Source of the DNA: JANYCO01 sp035535995
GTDB lineage: Bacteria; Bacteroidota; Bacteroidia; Cytophagales; Cytophagaceae
NCBI GenBank assembly: GCA_035535995.1
Contig: DATLOZ010000026.1
Span: 1-50,045 of the forward strand
Direction: 5' to 3'
DNA length: 50,045 bases
Shown here in pieces: positions 50,015 to 50,045 of the stretch (within the stretch, counting starts at the first letter, position 1; every line of letters starts with the position of its first letter). The notes under the pieces are model-generated. The model worked only from the letters and a program-made list of their open reading frames with translations. It searched no databases and was not told the DNA's origin. The position numbers were made by a program, and so were the translations under genes.

Positions 50015-50045
50015 TTATTTCTACCTCTTCCTTAACAGTGGTGCC

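Overview
The window comes from a chromosome of a Bacteroidota bacterium, probably of the Cytophagales/Chitinophagales kind. The evidence is repeated -7 promoter elements of the form TAnnTTTG, a protein with a type IX secretion (T9SS) C-terminal sorting domain, LytTR/LytS-type signalling genes, a DUF4834 gene and weak Shine-Dalgarno sequences. No rRNA, tRNA or CRISPR array was seen. The species cannot be named from the sequence alone.
Layout. (1) 1-6.7 kb: an inverted-repeat element, a GH30 glycosidase lipoprotein, a T9SS-sorted surface protein, a leucine-rich-repeat lipoprotein, a small membrane protein, and a frameshifted SRPBCC/AHSA1 gene behind two perfect operator-like palindromes. (2) 7.1-11.4 kb, 'locus A': circularly permuted ATP-grasp, alpha-E protein, transglutaminase-like protease, then an Anbu proteasome-like peptidase. 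(3) 11.5-18.6 kb: Ku, a DUF1328 micro-protein, a TPR-AAA ATPase translationally coupled to a TPR membrane protein, and three poorly known proteins. (4) 18.9-25.8 kb, 'locus B': transglutaminase-DUF2126 amidoligase, an ATP-grasp/alpha-E fusion, and a third transglutaminase. (5) 25.8-28.3 kb: a small AT-rich accessory island with DUF3800, a winged-helix-like protein, two decayed genes and two candidate small RNAs. (6) 28.3-34.7 kb: a LytTR regulator, LytS-type kinase and LiaF-like operon, a LuxR-type regulator, a histidine kinase and a DEAD-box helicase. (7) 34.7-47.7 kb: a membrane protein bracketed by two copies of the repeat element, accD, an ABC exporter, a LytTR regulator plus hybrid kinase, DUF4834, carB and an orphan ABC ATPase. 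(8) 47.9-50.0 kb: a very AT-rich OLD-family ATPase/TOPRIM nuclease, probably acquired.
The main biological theme is the pair of loci A and B. Together they hold two ATP-grasp ligase modules, two alpha-E modules, one predicted amidoligase, three transglutaminase-fold enzymes with intact Cys-His-Asp triads, and a proteasome-like Thr peptidase. Comparative genomics has linked these families to synthesis, attachment or trimming of peptide tags, but no substrate is known to me. The nearby TPR-AAA ATPase is a candidate, unproven, unfoldase. The reported structure of the system (split in locus A, fused in locus B) is read directly from the sequence; its function is inference.
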